A DNA stretch of 64,000 bases from Pseudarthrobacter sp. ATCC 49987. GTDB taxonomy: Bacteria; Actinomycetota; Actinomycetes; Actinomycetales; Micrococcaceae. The position numbers and the translations under genes are program-made. Position 1 is the first letter of the stretch. Each line of letters begins with the position of its first letter. Positions 1-9,230 of this stretch are shown piece by piece. Under the pieces are notes generated by a model that worked only from the letters and a program-made list of their open reading frames with translations, was not told where the DNA came from and searched no databases. The DNA is taken from positions 2,480,001 to 2,544,000 of the forward strand of contig NZ_JAABNS010000001.1 of the NCBI RefSeq assembly GCF_009928425.1, read 5' to 3'.

Positions 1-1080
<1,080 letters not shown>

Positions 1081-1092
1081 TTAAACGAACCC

Positions 1093-1135
1093 GGGCCGTT
1101 GCAGCTCCCGGAATCACCGGGAGCTGCAACGGCCC
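1093..1135. terminator. Perfect 19-bp hairpin between ligA and the alcohol dehydrogenase
   Basis: Arms at 1093-1111 and 1117-1135 are perfect inverted complements with a 5-nt loop (aatca). No T-run follows on either strand, so it is either a U-less actinobacterial terminator for the dehydrogenase gene (which ends at 1154) or a mobile palindrome. It contains the GTTGCAG/CTGCAAC core that resembles the palindrome at the left end of the IS30-family element (60865-60899). Confidence 0.7.
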
Positions 1136-1153
1136 GCTGGAAGCTGCGTGGTT

Positions 1154-2107
1154 TTACTCGTAGATGGCGATGAAGCGGCCAACCACACCACCGGCGCGCA
1201 GCTTGTCGATGGCGCCGGGGATATCCGCCTGGGTGATGAGGTTCATCGGCGGATTCAACTGGCCCGACTTCATGAGCTCGTAGATCCCCGCGAGGTCTTC
1301 CTTCGTGCCGGACTTGGAGCCCTTGATGGACAGCTGCTTGATGATGAGCGGGTAGGTGTTGATGGTGGCCTCGAGGCGGCCCATGCCGACCTGCACCAGG
1401 GTGCCGAACTCGGCGAGGGTCTCGATGGCGGCGGAGGTGGTGGTGCCGAAGCCGGCGTAGTCGACGATGAGGTCAAGGTTCTTGTCCTTGAACGCATCGA
1501 TCGAGTCGGCGACGCCGGCGAGGCCGATCTCGTCGGCGAGTTTCTGTGTCTCGGGGTTGACCTCGGCGCCGTACACCTCGGCGCCGGACAGCACTGCCAC
1601 GCGTGCGCCGATGTAGCCGAGCCCGCCGAGTCCGATCACACCGACCTTCATGCCGGCCTTGGCGCCGCCGACCGCCATGATGGCGTGGTAGGAGGTGAGG
1701 CCGGCATCTGTCGCCATTGCGCCAAGCTCGAACGAAACTTCGTCGGGAAGCCTGACGAGGTTGTCTGAGGTCGCCAGCAGCCTGGGGCCGAAGCCGCCGT
1801 CCCACTTGCCGTAACCGATGGCGTCGCCGTCGCCCATCACCGGGGCGAGTCCCACCCGGTCCCCGACTTTCCACTCGTCCATGCCGTCGCCCACCTCAGT
1901 GATGACGCCGGCGTTCTCGTGTCCCATGGTGCGCGGGAGGTGGGGGAAGAGGGGCATCCAGCCGGCGTCGTCCAGCGCGGTCACGTCGGAGTGGCAGACA
2001 CCCGCGGCTTTGACGGCGACGACGACCTGTCCGGGACCAGCGTGCGGCTCCGGGACCTCGTTGAGCTCCAGCGGATTGTTCGTGCCGGTAAACTGCCATG
2101 CCTTCAT
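1154..2107 (-). CDS. Zinc-type alcohol dehydrogenase family protein (MDR superfamily), 317 aa
   Basis: A medium-chain dehydrogenase/reductase: a GroES-like N-terminal domain (about 1-130) followed by a Rossmann NAD(P) domain with GLGGLG near residue 170. Catalytic-zinc positions C38 (GVCHSD) and H63-E64 (GHEN) are present, but the third ligand, usually Cys, is Asp134 (ATDAGLTSYHA). The four-cysteine structural-zinc lobe is absent. It probably oxidises an alcohol or reduces an aldehyde or ketone in the cytoplasm; the substrate cannot be told. The ATG at 2107 is chosen because AAAGGAG sits 7 nt upstream; an in-frame ATG nine codons earlier has no comparable site. It is separated from the upstream essC-like gene by about 220 nt, so it probably has its own promoter and does not belong to that cluster. 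Confidence 0.88.
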   Translation of the reverse strand: MKAWQFTGTNNPLELNEVPEPHAGPGQVVVAVKAAGVCHSDVTALDDAGWMPLFPHLPRTMGHENAGVITEVGDGMDEWKVGDRVGLAPVMGDGDAIGYGKWDGGFGPRLLATSDNLVRLPDEVSFELGAMATDAGLTSYHAIMAVGGAKAGMKVGVIGLGGLGYIGARVAVLSGAEVYGAEVNPETQKLADEIGLAGVADSIDAFKDKNLDLIVDYAGFGTTTSAAIETLAEFGTLVQVGMGRLEATINTYPLIIKQLSIKGSKSGTKEDLAGIYELMKSGQLNPPMNLITQADIPGAIDKLRAGGVVGRFIAIYE

Positions 2108-2326
2108 GCGTCGTCTCCTTTTGTGAGCGTGCACTGGTTGCGTGCACTGGTTGCTTGCACGGTGAAAATGTTCGTGCCGACACGCGCCGGGGAGACCCGT
2201 GCCGGACGTGATATTCGCACTCTACGCCTCGGGCCCGGGCCCTTTCCCCTCAACGGGCGATGGCCGTCGCAACACCCGGAGAACAGTGGGTGTCGAACCC
2301 AACTGGGTGGTTAGTTCCGGTCCCGC

Positions 2327-5300
2327 TTAGTTCCGGTTCTCCGGAGGCAGCGCGACCTGGAGCTTGCGGACCTTGCCGCGGCCCACGATGTACCCGCGGC
2401 CGGGGACGAAGTCCGTGCTGATCCGGCCCAGCGAGGTGCTGAGCAGGCTGTCGCCGTCGATGTCGCCCGGGTTGAGCAGGAGGCCGCGGCGGCCGGACTT
2501 GAACGGCTGCGCGAGGGACCAGGCCGAGGACCAGGTGGAGGTCTCGGATTCGCCCACTACCCACTGGTCGGCCTTGATCGAGGCCGTGACGAGCCGTTCG
2601 ATCCCGGATTCCGCGCCCGTGTTGGTGAAGTCGGTCAGGCCCTCGATAAAGATCGCGAGCTTGCCCGGCGTGCCGGTGGAGTAGTCCACCAGCTCGTCGA
2701 TGGTTTCCTCGACGTCGTCCGCGCCCACCACGGAGCGGTCCCAGAGCTTCAGGGAAGCCGCCGCGGAGCGCCGCGAGCCAACATAGATCAGTTCGACGCC
2801 GGGGTTGGACCGGCGCAGCGCGTAGGCCAGGGTCACCAGGGCGACGGTGCGGCCGGCCCCGGGCGGGCCTGCCAGCAGCAGCGGCCCCTTGGCCAGGATC
2901 TCGGCGGGCTGGAGCGTCTCATCGTCGACACCGATGACCGGCAGGTCCGGGCTGCCGGCGGGCAGGATGTCGAGGTCGACCTGGTCCGGCAGGCGCTCGA
3001 TCTGCGGGGCCCGCTCCACGCTCTGGCGCAGCATGGCCTCGCTAAGTTTGTGGACCTCGCGGGCCTGCACGGCCAGGTTGGAGTTGCCGCCGAGCACCGC
3101 GAGCTGCACCTCGAGGTTGCCCAGCAGGCCGCGTCCCGGAGGCGAGGCCTGGCCCAGGACATCCTTGGGCACGTCCATCGAGAGGTAGTCGTCCTCGGAG
3201 GAGAGGCGCAGCACCAGCCGGCGCTGGATCGAGGCCAGCAGCGACGCGGGGACCGAGTTGGGCCGGTCCCCGCTGATCACGAGGTGGATGCCGAGCGGAC
3301 GGCCGTCGGTGGCGAGCTGCAGGAAGATATCCCACAGCGCGGAAAGCTTGCTGTACTCGTAGGCCTCACGGAAGGCGGACATGCCGTCCACCAGCACGAA
3401 GATCCGCTTTTCCGCCGGCTGGTCCGCCAGGGTGCGGTACTCCACGATGGTCGACGCGCGGACTTCCGAATAGCGGGCGGCACGGTCGTCGGCGAGGTCG
3501 CGGAGCCAGCGCAGCAGCCGGCCGACGCGTTCGACGTCGTCGCCGTTGATGATCTCGCCGACGTGCGGCAGCCCGTCGAGCATCTTCAGCCCCGAGGAGC
3601 CGCAGTCGATGCCGTAGACGTTCACCGGGCCACCGCGCGGCGTGACCGCGGCGGCGATCGCGATGCCGCGCAGGGCCGCGGACTTGCCCGAGCCGCCGGT
3701 GCCGTAGATGGCCATGTTCCCGTCCCGGTCCGGCTCGTAGAACACGGTGGGCTGGTCCTGGTGCGCGGGATCGTCCGCGACGCCGAGGAGCAGGCGTTCG
3801 TCCGTCCGGGGGTTCGGCAGCCTGGAGAAGTCGTAGGTGGTGGCGAGTTCGTCCAGCCAGGGTTTGCGGGGAGGCTCGATGGAGAGCACGTCGGCGGCCC
3901 TGATGATGTTGGCGGTCATCCGGGCGATGTCGTTCAGGCCCGCCGCTTCCTCCTTCACCGGGGTCTCGGGCGCCGGGGCGGCCCAGGCCGGGCCGGAGCC
4001 GAAGGCCATCTCGACGATCTCGATCTGCGGCCGCTGCGGCTTCTCCGTGGTCCAGCCGCCGGCGTAGCCGGTCTGGAAGCCCTGGATCCGGCCGGGGCCG
4101 GTCTTGGCGGCGCCGCGTCCGGGAATGGCGGGGTCGAAGTACGCCGCCGTGGGCACGCCGAGGATGTCGATCGCGTCGTCCTCGTCGGCCATCCGCAGCG
4201 CCACGCGCAGGTTGGTGTTGGCGCGCAGGCTTTCCTTGATCACGCCGGCGGGCCGCTGGGTGGCCAGGATCAGGTGCAGGCCCAGGGACCGGCCGCGGGC
4301 GGCGACGTCGACCACGCCGTCGACGAACTCCGGCACCTCGGTGGCGAGGGCCGCGAACTCGTCGACGATGATGATCAGGTACGGCGGCGCGTCCGGGTCC
4401 GCTTCACGCTGGAGTTCCAGCAGGTCCTTGGCCTTCTTCCGGTTCAGCAGCCGCTCCCGGTGGTGCAGCTCGGCCCGCAGCGAGGTCAGGGCGCGGCGGA
4501 CGAGGTGCGGGGAGAGGTCGGTGACCAGGCCCACAGTGTGCGGCAGGTGCAGGCAGTCCGCGAACGCGGCACCGCCCTTGTAGTCGACAAACAGGAAACT
4601 GACCCGGTCCGGGCTGTAGGCCGCGGCCATACCCATCACCCAGGACTGCAGGAACTCGGACTTGCCGGCGCCGGTGGTGCCGCCGACGAGGGCGTGCGGG
4701 CCCTCGTTCTTGAGGTCGAGGTAGAGCGGCTCGATGCCCTTGGAACCGACCAGGGCCCGGAGCGTGCCGTTGTCCTTGCGGTTGGGCACGGCGGAGGCAC
4801 GGACCGAGTTGTTTTCGGTCCACCGCTCGGCCACGGCCGCCGGGTTGTCCAGGAAGTCCTTGCCGATCAGGGTCGCGTAGGAGACGGCACGCGGCAGGTC
4901 GGAGTCGTCCTCCAACGGCTTGCCGACGTCGACCACCGGGGTGAGCATCCGGGCCAGCTGGGCGGCGAGGCCGGCGTCGAGGCTTTCGCAGCTCACCGGG
5001 AAGGTGTGCCGGCCGAGCCGGACCTGTCCGGTGGTGGTGCCGTTCTCGCCGTCTACGGCCATGAAGTCCCGGCACGCGGCCGGAAGCTGCTGCACGGAGG
5101 AAGCCACCCACATCACGTGCACCCCGGAATCCGGTCCCCGCTCGAGTACCCGGGTGAGCCGGCCGCGGTCCACCGGGGCGTCGTCCTCGACGACCACCAG
5201 CACGGTGGGCAGCAGCGGCTCCGCGAGATCGGAGCTGAGCGGGTCGACGCCGGGCCGCAGGGCCGGGTGCGGGGTGCGGGAGGAAGCCTCCCGCTGGTCA

Positions 5301-6772
5301 ATCAGGTCCTCCAGCCGGGACAGCAGGGCCGAGCCGCCCGCGGGGCCGGCGGCAAGGTGGTCGCCGCTGAGCGGGCTGTGGCCGGAGCCGACGTGCGGGA
5401 GCCACTGCAACCATTCCCAGCGTTCCTTCGACTGCGCCGAGGTGATGGCGGCCACCACCACTTCCGCGGGCGAATGCAGGCCCACGAGCTGCAGGACCAT
5501 GCCGCGGGCCACGTCGTCGACGAGGCCGCGGGAACCGGCGAGGCCGAAGGAGCCGGCGGAGCGCAGCTGCGAGACGATCGGCACACCTTCGACGTCCCGG
5601 AACTGGGCCAGGCACTGCTGGATTTCGACCATGTATTCGGCTTCGGTCTCGTTGTTGCCGGGCTCCTCGAACTGGATCCGCGAGGGCGCCGTGCCCAGGC
5701 CGAAGCGCAGGCCCAGGAAGCCGGTGTGCTCGGGACGGTGGGTCCAGAGCAGCGGGCCGAGCTTGTAGATTGAGTCCACGGTGTCACTGACCGAGGGTGC
5801 TTCCTGCAGCCGGACCGAGCGCTCCACGTTCTGCAGCCGGGTGATGTCCGTCCGGAACGCGGCCATGGACTCGCGGAACTGCTTGAGTTGTTCCTTGCGT
5901 TCCCGCTTGGCCTGCAGCTTCTGGTCCACGTAATGGCCCACGATGAACAGCGGCATCATCAGCATGAACACGACCGAGAGCACGTTTTGCGTCACGGCGA
6001 ACAGGATGCCGCCCATCATCAGCGGCGCGAGCATCATGATGTACGGGAAGGCATGGTGCTCCTGGCGCTTGGGCCCGGCCGGGAGCATCCGTTTCTGCTG
6101 CTCGAAGCGCGGCACCACCCGCGGCGAGCGGTTGAAGTCGATCAGCGGGGAGCTCGGCGCGGAGCTGTGCCCGGTGCCGAGCGAGACCACGGAGACGGTC
6201 GTGTCGCCCAGGGCCACGGTGTCCGAGGAGTTCAGCATGGCCCGGGTGACCGGCAGCCCGTCCATCAGCAGCCCGTTGGCCGAATTCGTGTCCACGATCT
6301 CGACCGTCTCGCCGACCGTGATGCGGGCGTGCCGCTTGGAGGTGAGGGGGTCCGTGAGCCGGACATCAACGTCGCGGCCGCGGCCGATGTAGCTGGTGCC
6401 CGAGGGCAGCGAGAATTCGCGTCCGACGTCGGGCCCGGACAGCACACGCAGCGTCGCCGCCGCGGGTCCCCGGCTCACGCCGGGCGTCGCGAACTGCTCG
6501 CTCAGCTGCGTCAGAGAGACGATGGAGCCGGGCCGGAGTCCGGATTCCAGCAGGTTGTCCGTGCGGTCCAGGATGGTGCCCTTCATGCCGCCGGCGGCGA
6601 AGGCTTCCTCGATGCTGAGGGACAGGTTCGACGGCGGCGGGGTCCCCCGCCGGGCGGGGTCGGCGGCCCAGAGCTGGGTGGCGATGTCCGCCACCGTAGC
6701 GAGTCCGTCAACGGTGACGGCGAGGTCTTTGGCGTCGGCCGGGTCGCGGCGGAGCGTCAGTCGGATTCTCAC
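2327..6772 (-). CDS. FHA-containing FtsK/SpoIIIE-type ATPase, EssC/EccC-like (type VII secretion motor), 1481 aa
   Basis: A hexameric-type DNA/protein translocase ATPase of the type VII secretion EssC/EccC kind. In order: an N-terminal ubiquitin-like/FHA region with a clear FHA fold at about 107-195 (GR at 130-131, S-K-R-H 145-148, N-x-x-N-G around 163-167), two transmembrane helices at about 242-282, a linker, then three ATPase domains. Domain 1 has a full Walker A (TTGAGKS, about 699-705), a Walker B ending VDEF (803-806) and an ATQRP sensor. Domain 2 has GTGGSGKS (1024-1031) but LVDG in place of the catalytic Asp-Glu. Domain 3 has a degenerate GPPGAGRT and FIEG. Thus only domain 1 looks catalytic, as in known EccC proteins. 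It starts with GTG overlapping the stop of the FHA/winged-helix gene by 4 nt (GTGA). No WXG100 substrate gene is in the window. Confidence 0.85.
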   Translation of the reverse strand: MRIRLTLRRDPADAKDLAVTVDGLATVADIATQLWAADPARRGTPPPSNLSLSIEEAFAAGGMKGTILDRTDNLLESGLRPGSIVSLTQLSEQFATPGVSRGPAAATLRVLSGPDVGREFSLPSGTSYIGRGRDVDVRLTDPLTSKRHARITVGETVEIVDTNSANGLLMDGLPVTRAMLNSSDTVALGDTTVSVVSLGTGHSSAPSSPLIDFNRSPRVVPRFEQQKRMLPAGPKRQEHHAFPYIMMLAPLMMGGILFAVTQNVLSVVFMLMMPLFIVGHYVDQKLQAKRERKEQLKQFRESMAAFRTDITRLQNVERSVRLQEAPSVSDTVDSIYKLGPLLWTHRPEHTGFLGLRFGLGTAPSRIQFEEPGNNETEAEYMVEIQQCLAQFRDVEGVPIVSQLRSAGSFGLAGSRGLVDDVARGMVLQLVGLHSPAEVVVAAITSAQSKERWEWLQWLPHVGSGHSPLSGDHLAAGPAGGSALLSRLEDLIDQREASSRTPHPALRPGVDPLSSDLAEPLLPTVLVVVEDDAPVDRGRLTRVLERGPDSGVHVMWVASSVQQLPAACRDFMAVDGENGTTTGQVRLGRHTFPVSCESLDAGLAAQLARMLTPVVDVGKPLEDDSDLPRAVSYATLIGKDFLDNPAAVAERWTENNSVRASAVPNRKDNGTLRALVGSKGIEPLYLDLKNEGPHALVGGTTGAGKSEFLQSWVMGMAAAYSPDRVSFLFVDYKGGAAFADCLHLPHTVGLVTDLSPHLVRRALTSLRAELHHRERLLNRKKAKDLLELQREADPDAPPYLIIIVDEFAALATEVPEFVDGVVDVAARGRSLGLHLILATQRPAGVIKESLRANTNLRVALRMADEDDAIDILGVPTAAYFDPAIPGRGAAKTGPGRIQGFQTGYAGGWTTEKPQRPQIEIVEMAFGSGPAWAAPAPETPVKEEAAGLNDIARMTANIIRAADVLSIEPPRKPWLDELATTYDFSRLPNPRTDERLLLGVADDPAHQDQPTVFYEPDRDGNMAIYGTGGSGKSAALRGIAIAAAVTPRGGPVNVYGIDCGSSGLKMLDGLPHVGEIINGDDVERVGRLLRWLRDLADDRAARYSEVRASTIVEYRTLADQPAEKRIFVLVDGMSAFREAYEYSKLSALWDIFLQLATDGRPLGIHLVISGDRPNSVPASLLASIQRRLVLRLSSEDDYLSMDVPKDVLGQASPPGRGLLGNLEVQLAVLGGNSNLAVQAREVHKLSEAMLRQSVERAPQIERLPDQVDLDILPAGSPDLPVIGVDDETLQPAEILAKGPLLLAGPPGAGRTVALVTLAYALRRSNPGVELIYVGSRRSAAASLKLWDRSVVGADDVEETIDELVDYSTGTPGKLAIFIEGLTDFTNTGAESGIERLVTASIKADQWVVGESETSTWSSAWSLAQPFKSGRRGLLLNPGDIDGDSLLSTSLGRISTDFVPGRGYIVGRGKVRKLQVALPPENRN

Positions 6773-7533
6773 GCTTTGGCGGTTCCGTTCAGGTCAGGGG
6801 CGGCCGGATTATCAGCGTTGTGCTTTTCAGCGTTGTGCTTTTCAGCGTTGTGCTTTTCAAGCAGGTGCAGGTCCGCCGGGGTGACGAGGTGTGAGGTGAC
6901 GGCGTGTTCCACAAGCCGCGCGCGGCGGTTCGTGGCGAGTTTTCCGCCGCCGCCGCGCAGTCCGGCGACTCCGACCTTGTCGAGTTTGTCGCACACGTTG
7001 TCCAGCTTTCTGTTGAACCGGGTCAGGGCCCAGCCCAGGGTTTTGGCGGCCTCAGCCGAGGACGGGATGGCGCTGAAGCCGGTCCCCTCGCGGCGCAGCA
7101 TGGGTTCGGCGAGGGCAACGATCAGGGCCTTCTGCGAGTCGGTGAAGATCACCGGGCCGATGGTGGTGTCGCCGCCGCTGTCCTCGTCGCGGGATTCCTG
7201 CCGGAAGGCGGGGGTCCTCAGGTGCACGGCGAACTCGTAGGTGGTGGGACCGGCGGTGAAAATGACGTTGGTGTGGCTGAAGACCAGCGGAATCCGGGCG
7301 CCCGGCGAGAGCCACGCCTGCATCCCGCCGGAGGCATCGGCGATGGTTGCGGAGAGCATGCTGCCGACGTTGCTGAGCCACCAGATGCCGTCATAGCGGG
7401 CGATCTGCAGGAACTGCCGGTGCAGGTACGGGTTGTCGTCCACCTCAAGGTCGCCTTCGCGGCCGATGCTGAAGACGTCCTCGTCCGAGGGCTCATGCCA
7501 CTCGCCGCAAAAATCTATTGCCAGATCCCCCAT
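6769..7533 (-). CDS. FHA-like protein with C-terminal winged-helix-like region, 254 aa
   Basis: A cytoplasmic protein with an FHA-like N-terminal domain (IGRE near residue 26, then DDNPYLHR) of the phosphothreonine-binding type, and a middle segment (about 140-205, starting FTDSQKALIVALAEP) resembling the winged-helix region found behind some FHA domains in actinobacteria. It ends with three copies of the pentapeptide EKHNA encoded by a 15-bp tandem repeat. The start is the ATG at 7533 with AGAAAGG upstream; the open frame continues further up only over the kinase 3' end. It lies 29 nt after the kinase gene and overlaps the essC-like gene by 4 nt, so it probably links kinase signalling to the motor ATPase. 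The winged-helix assignment is moderate. Confidence 0.75.
   Translation of the reverse strand: MGDLAIDFCGEWHEPSDEDVFSIGREGDLEVDDNPYLHRQFLQIARYDGIWWLSNVGSMLSATIADASGGMQAWLSPGARIPLVFSHTNVIFTAGPTTYEFAVHLRTPAFRQESRDEDSGGDTTIGPVIFTDSQKALIVALAEPMLRREGTGFSAIPSSAEAAKTLGWALTRFNRKLDNVCDKLDKVGVAGLRGGGGKLATNRRARLVEHAVTSHLVTPADLHLLEKHNAEKHNAEKHNADNPAAPDLNGTAKA
6813..6857. repeat. 15-bp tandem repeat, 3 copies, inside the FHA gene
   Basis: Three exact 15-bp units (cagcgttgtgctttt on the plus strand) encode the EKHNA repeats near the C-terminus of the FHA/winged-helix protein. The unit is a multiple of three, so copy-number change would alter length without breaking the frame. Confidence 0.9.
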
Positions 7534-7562
7534 ATGCCGTGCCTTTCTGGAATTCGTTGGTG

Positions 7563-9230
7563 CTATTTGCTGACGCAGGCGATGGAATCCGGTCCCAGCG
7601 GCGAGGATGCCCCGTCGCTGCGGACGATCATGACCTGGATGCAGCTGGGTTCGGCCGGATTCGCCGCAATCTCGGCGGCCGGCCCGGCGGATGACTGGTA
7701 GTCGCCGTCGCCCTTGAGTGTGTGGACCCGCCACTTGTAGCTGTCGCCGGGTTTGGGCTGCGGATTGGTCCAGGTGAAGCTGACCTTTCCGGCCGGGCCG
7801 GCCACCCCTGCCAGCGCGGTGACGTCCGGGACGGTGCCGTTGTCCAGCGCGTCCGCGGGCGGTTTGCTGACCTGGTCCGTGGCTTTCGGTGCCGGCCCGG
7901 GCCGGGTGGTGCCCGCCACGATTCCGAGGACGACGGCGGCCACCAGGACGGTGCCGCCGACGACCGAGAGCAGCAGGTTGCGGCGGCCGTGGCCGGCCGG
8001 GTGCTCCCCCGCGCCGTCGTCCGGGCCGCCTGCGGGGGCCGCCGCACTGGAGCGGTTGACAGTGGCCGCGAGGTCGTCGTCGGGGGCGGCGGCGCCGGCA
8101 GGAGGACCGGCGCTCCCCGGCGCGTCGAAGGCGGGCATCGCCGGCGGGCGCTGGACGGTGGCGAGGTTGTTGGCGGCCCCGTTGTTGGCGGCCCCGTTGT
8201 AGGTTGTGGCGTTGTCGACCGTGGAACTGGTGTCCGTGCCGGGGAACCTGGCCGGGAAAGTCGGGACGTTGCCGGTGGCGTCCGGGTCGATCGAGGCGAC
8301 GCTGCGGACCCGGGTTTCCTCGAAGCCGTCATCCGGGTGGTTTTCCTCGGCGCGCGGCTCCTCCAGGACTTCGAACGATGTCACGGAGAGGTTCAGTTCG
8401 GCCTGGATCCGCTGAAGGGCCAGGGCGAAGGCGTGCGCCGAGGAGTAGCGGGAGGAGGCGGACTTGGCCATCGCCGTCGAGAGCGCCAGTTCCAGGGATT
8501 CCGGCACATCGGCGCGGCCCAGTTTCGGCACCGGCCGGTTGGTGATCCGGGAGATCAGCTCACGCTGGGAGTTGTCCGCCCCCGGCAGCACAAACGGGGA
8601 CCGCCCGGCCAGCAGGGTGTAAAGCGTGGCGCCGAGGGCCCAGACGTCCACCAGGACGCCGTCGACGTGGTGGCCGGTGAACTGCTCCGGCGGGGACCAC
8701 GGGATGGACATGCCAGCGTCCTCATCGGCGTCCCCGGCGAGGGTGCCGGAGATGCCGAAGTCGGTCAGGGCCGGCCGGTTGTAGTCAGTAACCAGGATGT
8801 TGGCGGGCTTGATGTCGCGGTGTGCGATCCCGGCCCGGTGGGCGGTCTCGACGGCGGACGCCACCTGGATACCGACGGCGAGGACCTCATCCACGCTGAA
8901 GCCCTGCCGCCGGTACCGGACGTCCAGGCTGGGCCGGGAGCAGTACTCCATGGCGAGGTAGGAGTGCCCGGTGTCGGTGATCTCGGCTTCGAAGATCGTC
9001 ACGATGTACGGGTGCGAGGACAGCTGGGCCATCAGGTTCGCTTCGGATTCGAAGCGGCGGCGGGCGCCTTCGGTTTTCAGGTCCGAAAGCAGCACCTTGA
9101 CGGCGACCTTGCGGCGCGGCCGGTCCTGTTCGTAGAGGTAGACGTCGGAGAAGCCGCCGGAGCCGAGCAGGCTGATGTAGGTGAAGCCCGGAATGACTGG
9201 CGGCGGGGCTACGGGCCGTTTTGAGCTCAC
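7563..9230 (-). CDS. Membrane Ser/Thr protein kinase (PknB-type) with extracytoplasmic Fn3-like domain, 555 aa
   Basis: A eukaryotic-like kinase. Kinase motifs: G-rich loop LGSGGFSDV (22-30), VAVK with Lys45, alpha-C Glu near 63, HRD 137-139 with DIKPAN, DFG 157-159 and a SPPE in place of APE around 179-182. After a Pro/Ala/Thr-rich juxtamembrane linker (about 290-415) there is one transmembrane helix (about 418-441) and a C-terminal region of about 115 residues facing outside with Fn3-like spacing (SFTWTNPQP, YKWRVHTL). There are no PASTA repeats. The linker carries possible phosphorylation sites for FHA partners (EETRV, LAATV, NLATV). It starts with GTG overlapping the upstream FHA gene by 4 nt. 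It is expected to phosphorylate FHA proteins or the machinery encoded alongside it. Confidence 0.92.
   Translation of the reverse strand: MSSKRPVAPPPVIPGFTYISLLGSGGFSDVYLYEQDRPRRKVAVKVLLSDLKTEGARRRFESEANLMAQLSSHPYIVTIFEAEITDTGHSYLAMEYCSRPSLDVRYRRQGFSVDEVLAVGIQVASAVETAHRAGIAHRDIKPANILVTDYNRPALTDFGISGTLAGDADEDAGMSIPWSPPEQFTGHHVDGVLVDVWALGATLYTLLAGRSPFVLPGADNSQRELISRITNRPVPKLGRADVPESLELALSTAMAKSASSRYSSAHAFALALQRIQAELNLSVTSFEVLEEPRAEENHPDDGFEETRVRSVASIDPDATGNVPTFPARFPGTDTSSTVDNATTYNGAANNGAANNLATVQRPPAMPAFDAPGSAGPPAGAAAPDDDLAATVNRSSAAAPAGGPDDGAGEHPAGHGRRNLLLSVVGGTVLVAAVVLGIVAGTTRPGPAPKATDQVSKPPADALDNGTVPDVTALAGVAGPAGKVSFTWTNPQPKPGDSYKWRVHTLKGDGDYQSSAGPAAEIAANPAEPSCIQVMIVRSDGASSPLGPDSIACVSK

Noticed and set aside
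3050..5773. Very long plus-strand open frame (907 codons) opposite the EssC-like gene
   Set aside because: It is antisense to a gene with clear FHA and FtsK domains; the translation is rich in Val, Gly, Arg and Ala with no recognisable domain, as expected for the opposite strand of high-GC coding DNA.
6813..6857. Possible CRISPR-like repeat
   Set aside because: Only three direct 15-bp units without spacers, inside a coding sequence; it is a simple tandem repeat. No CRISPR array was found in the window.
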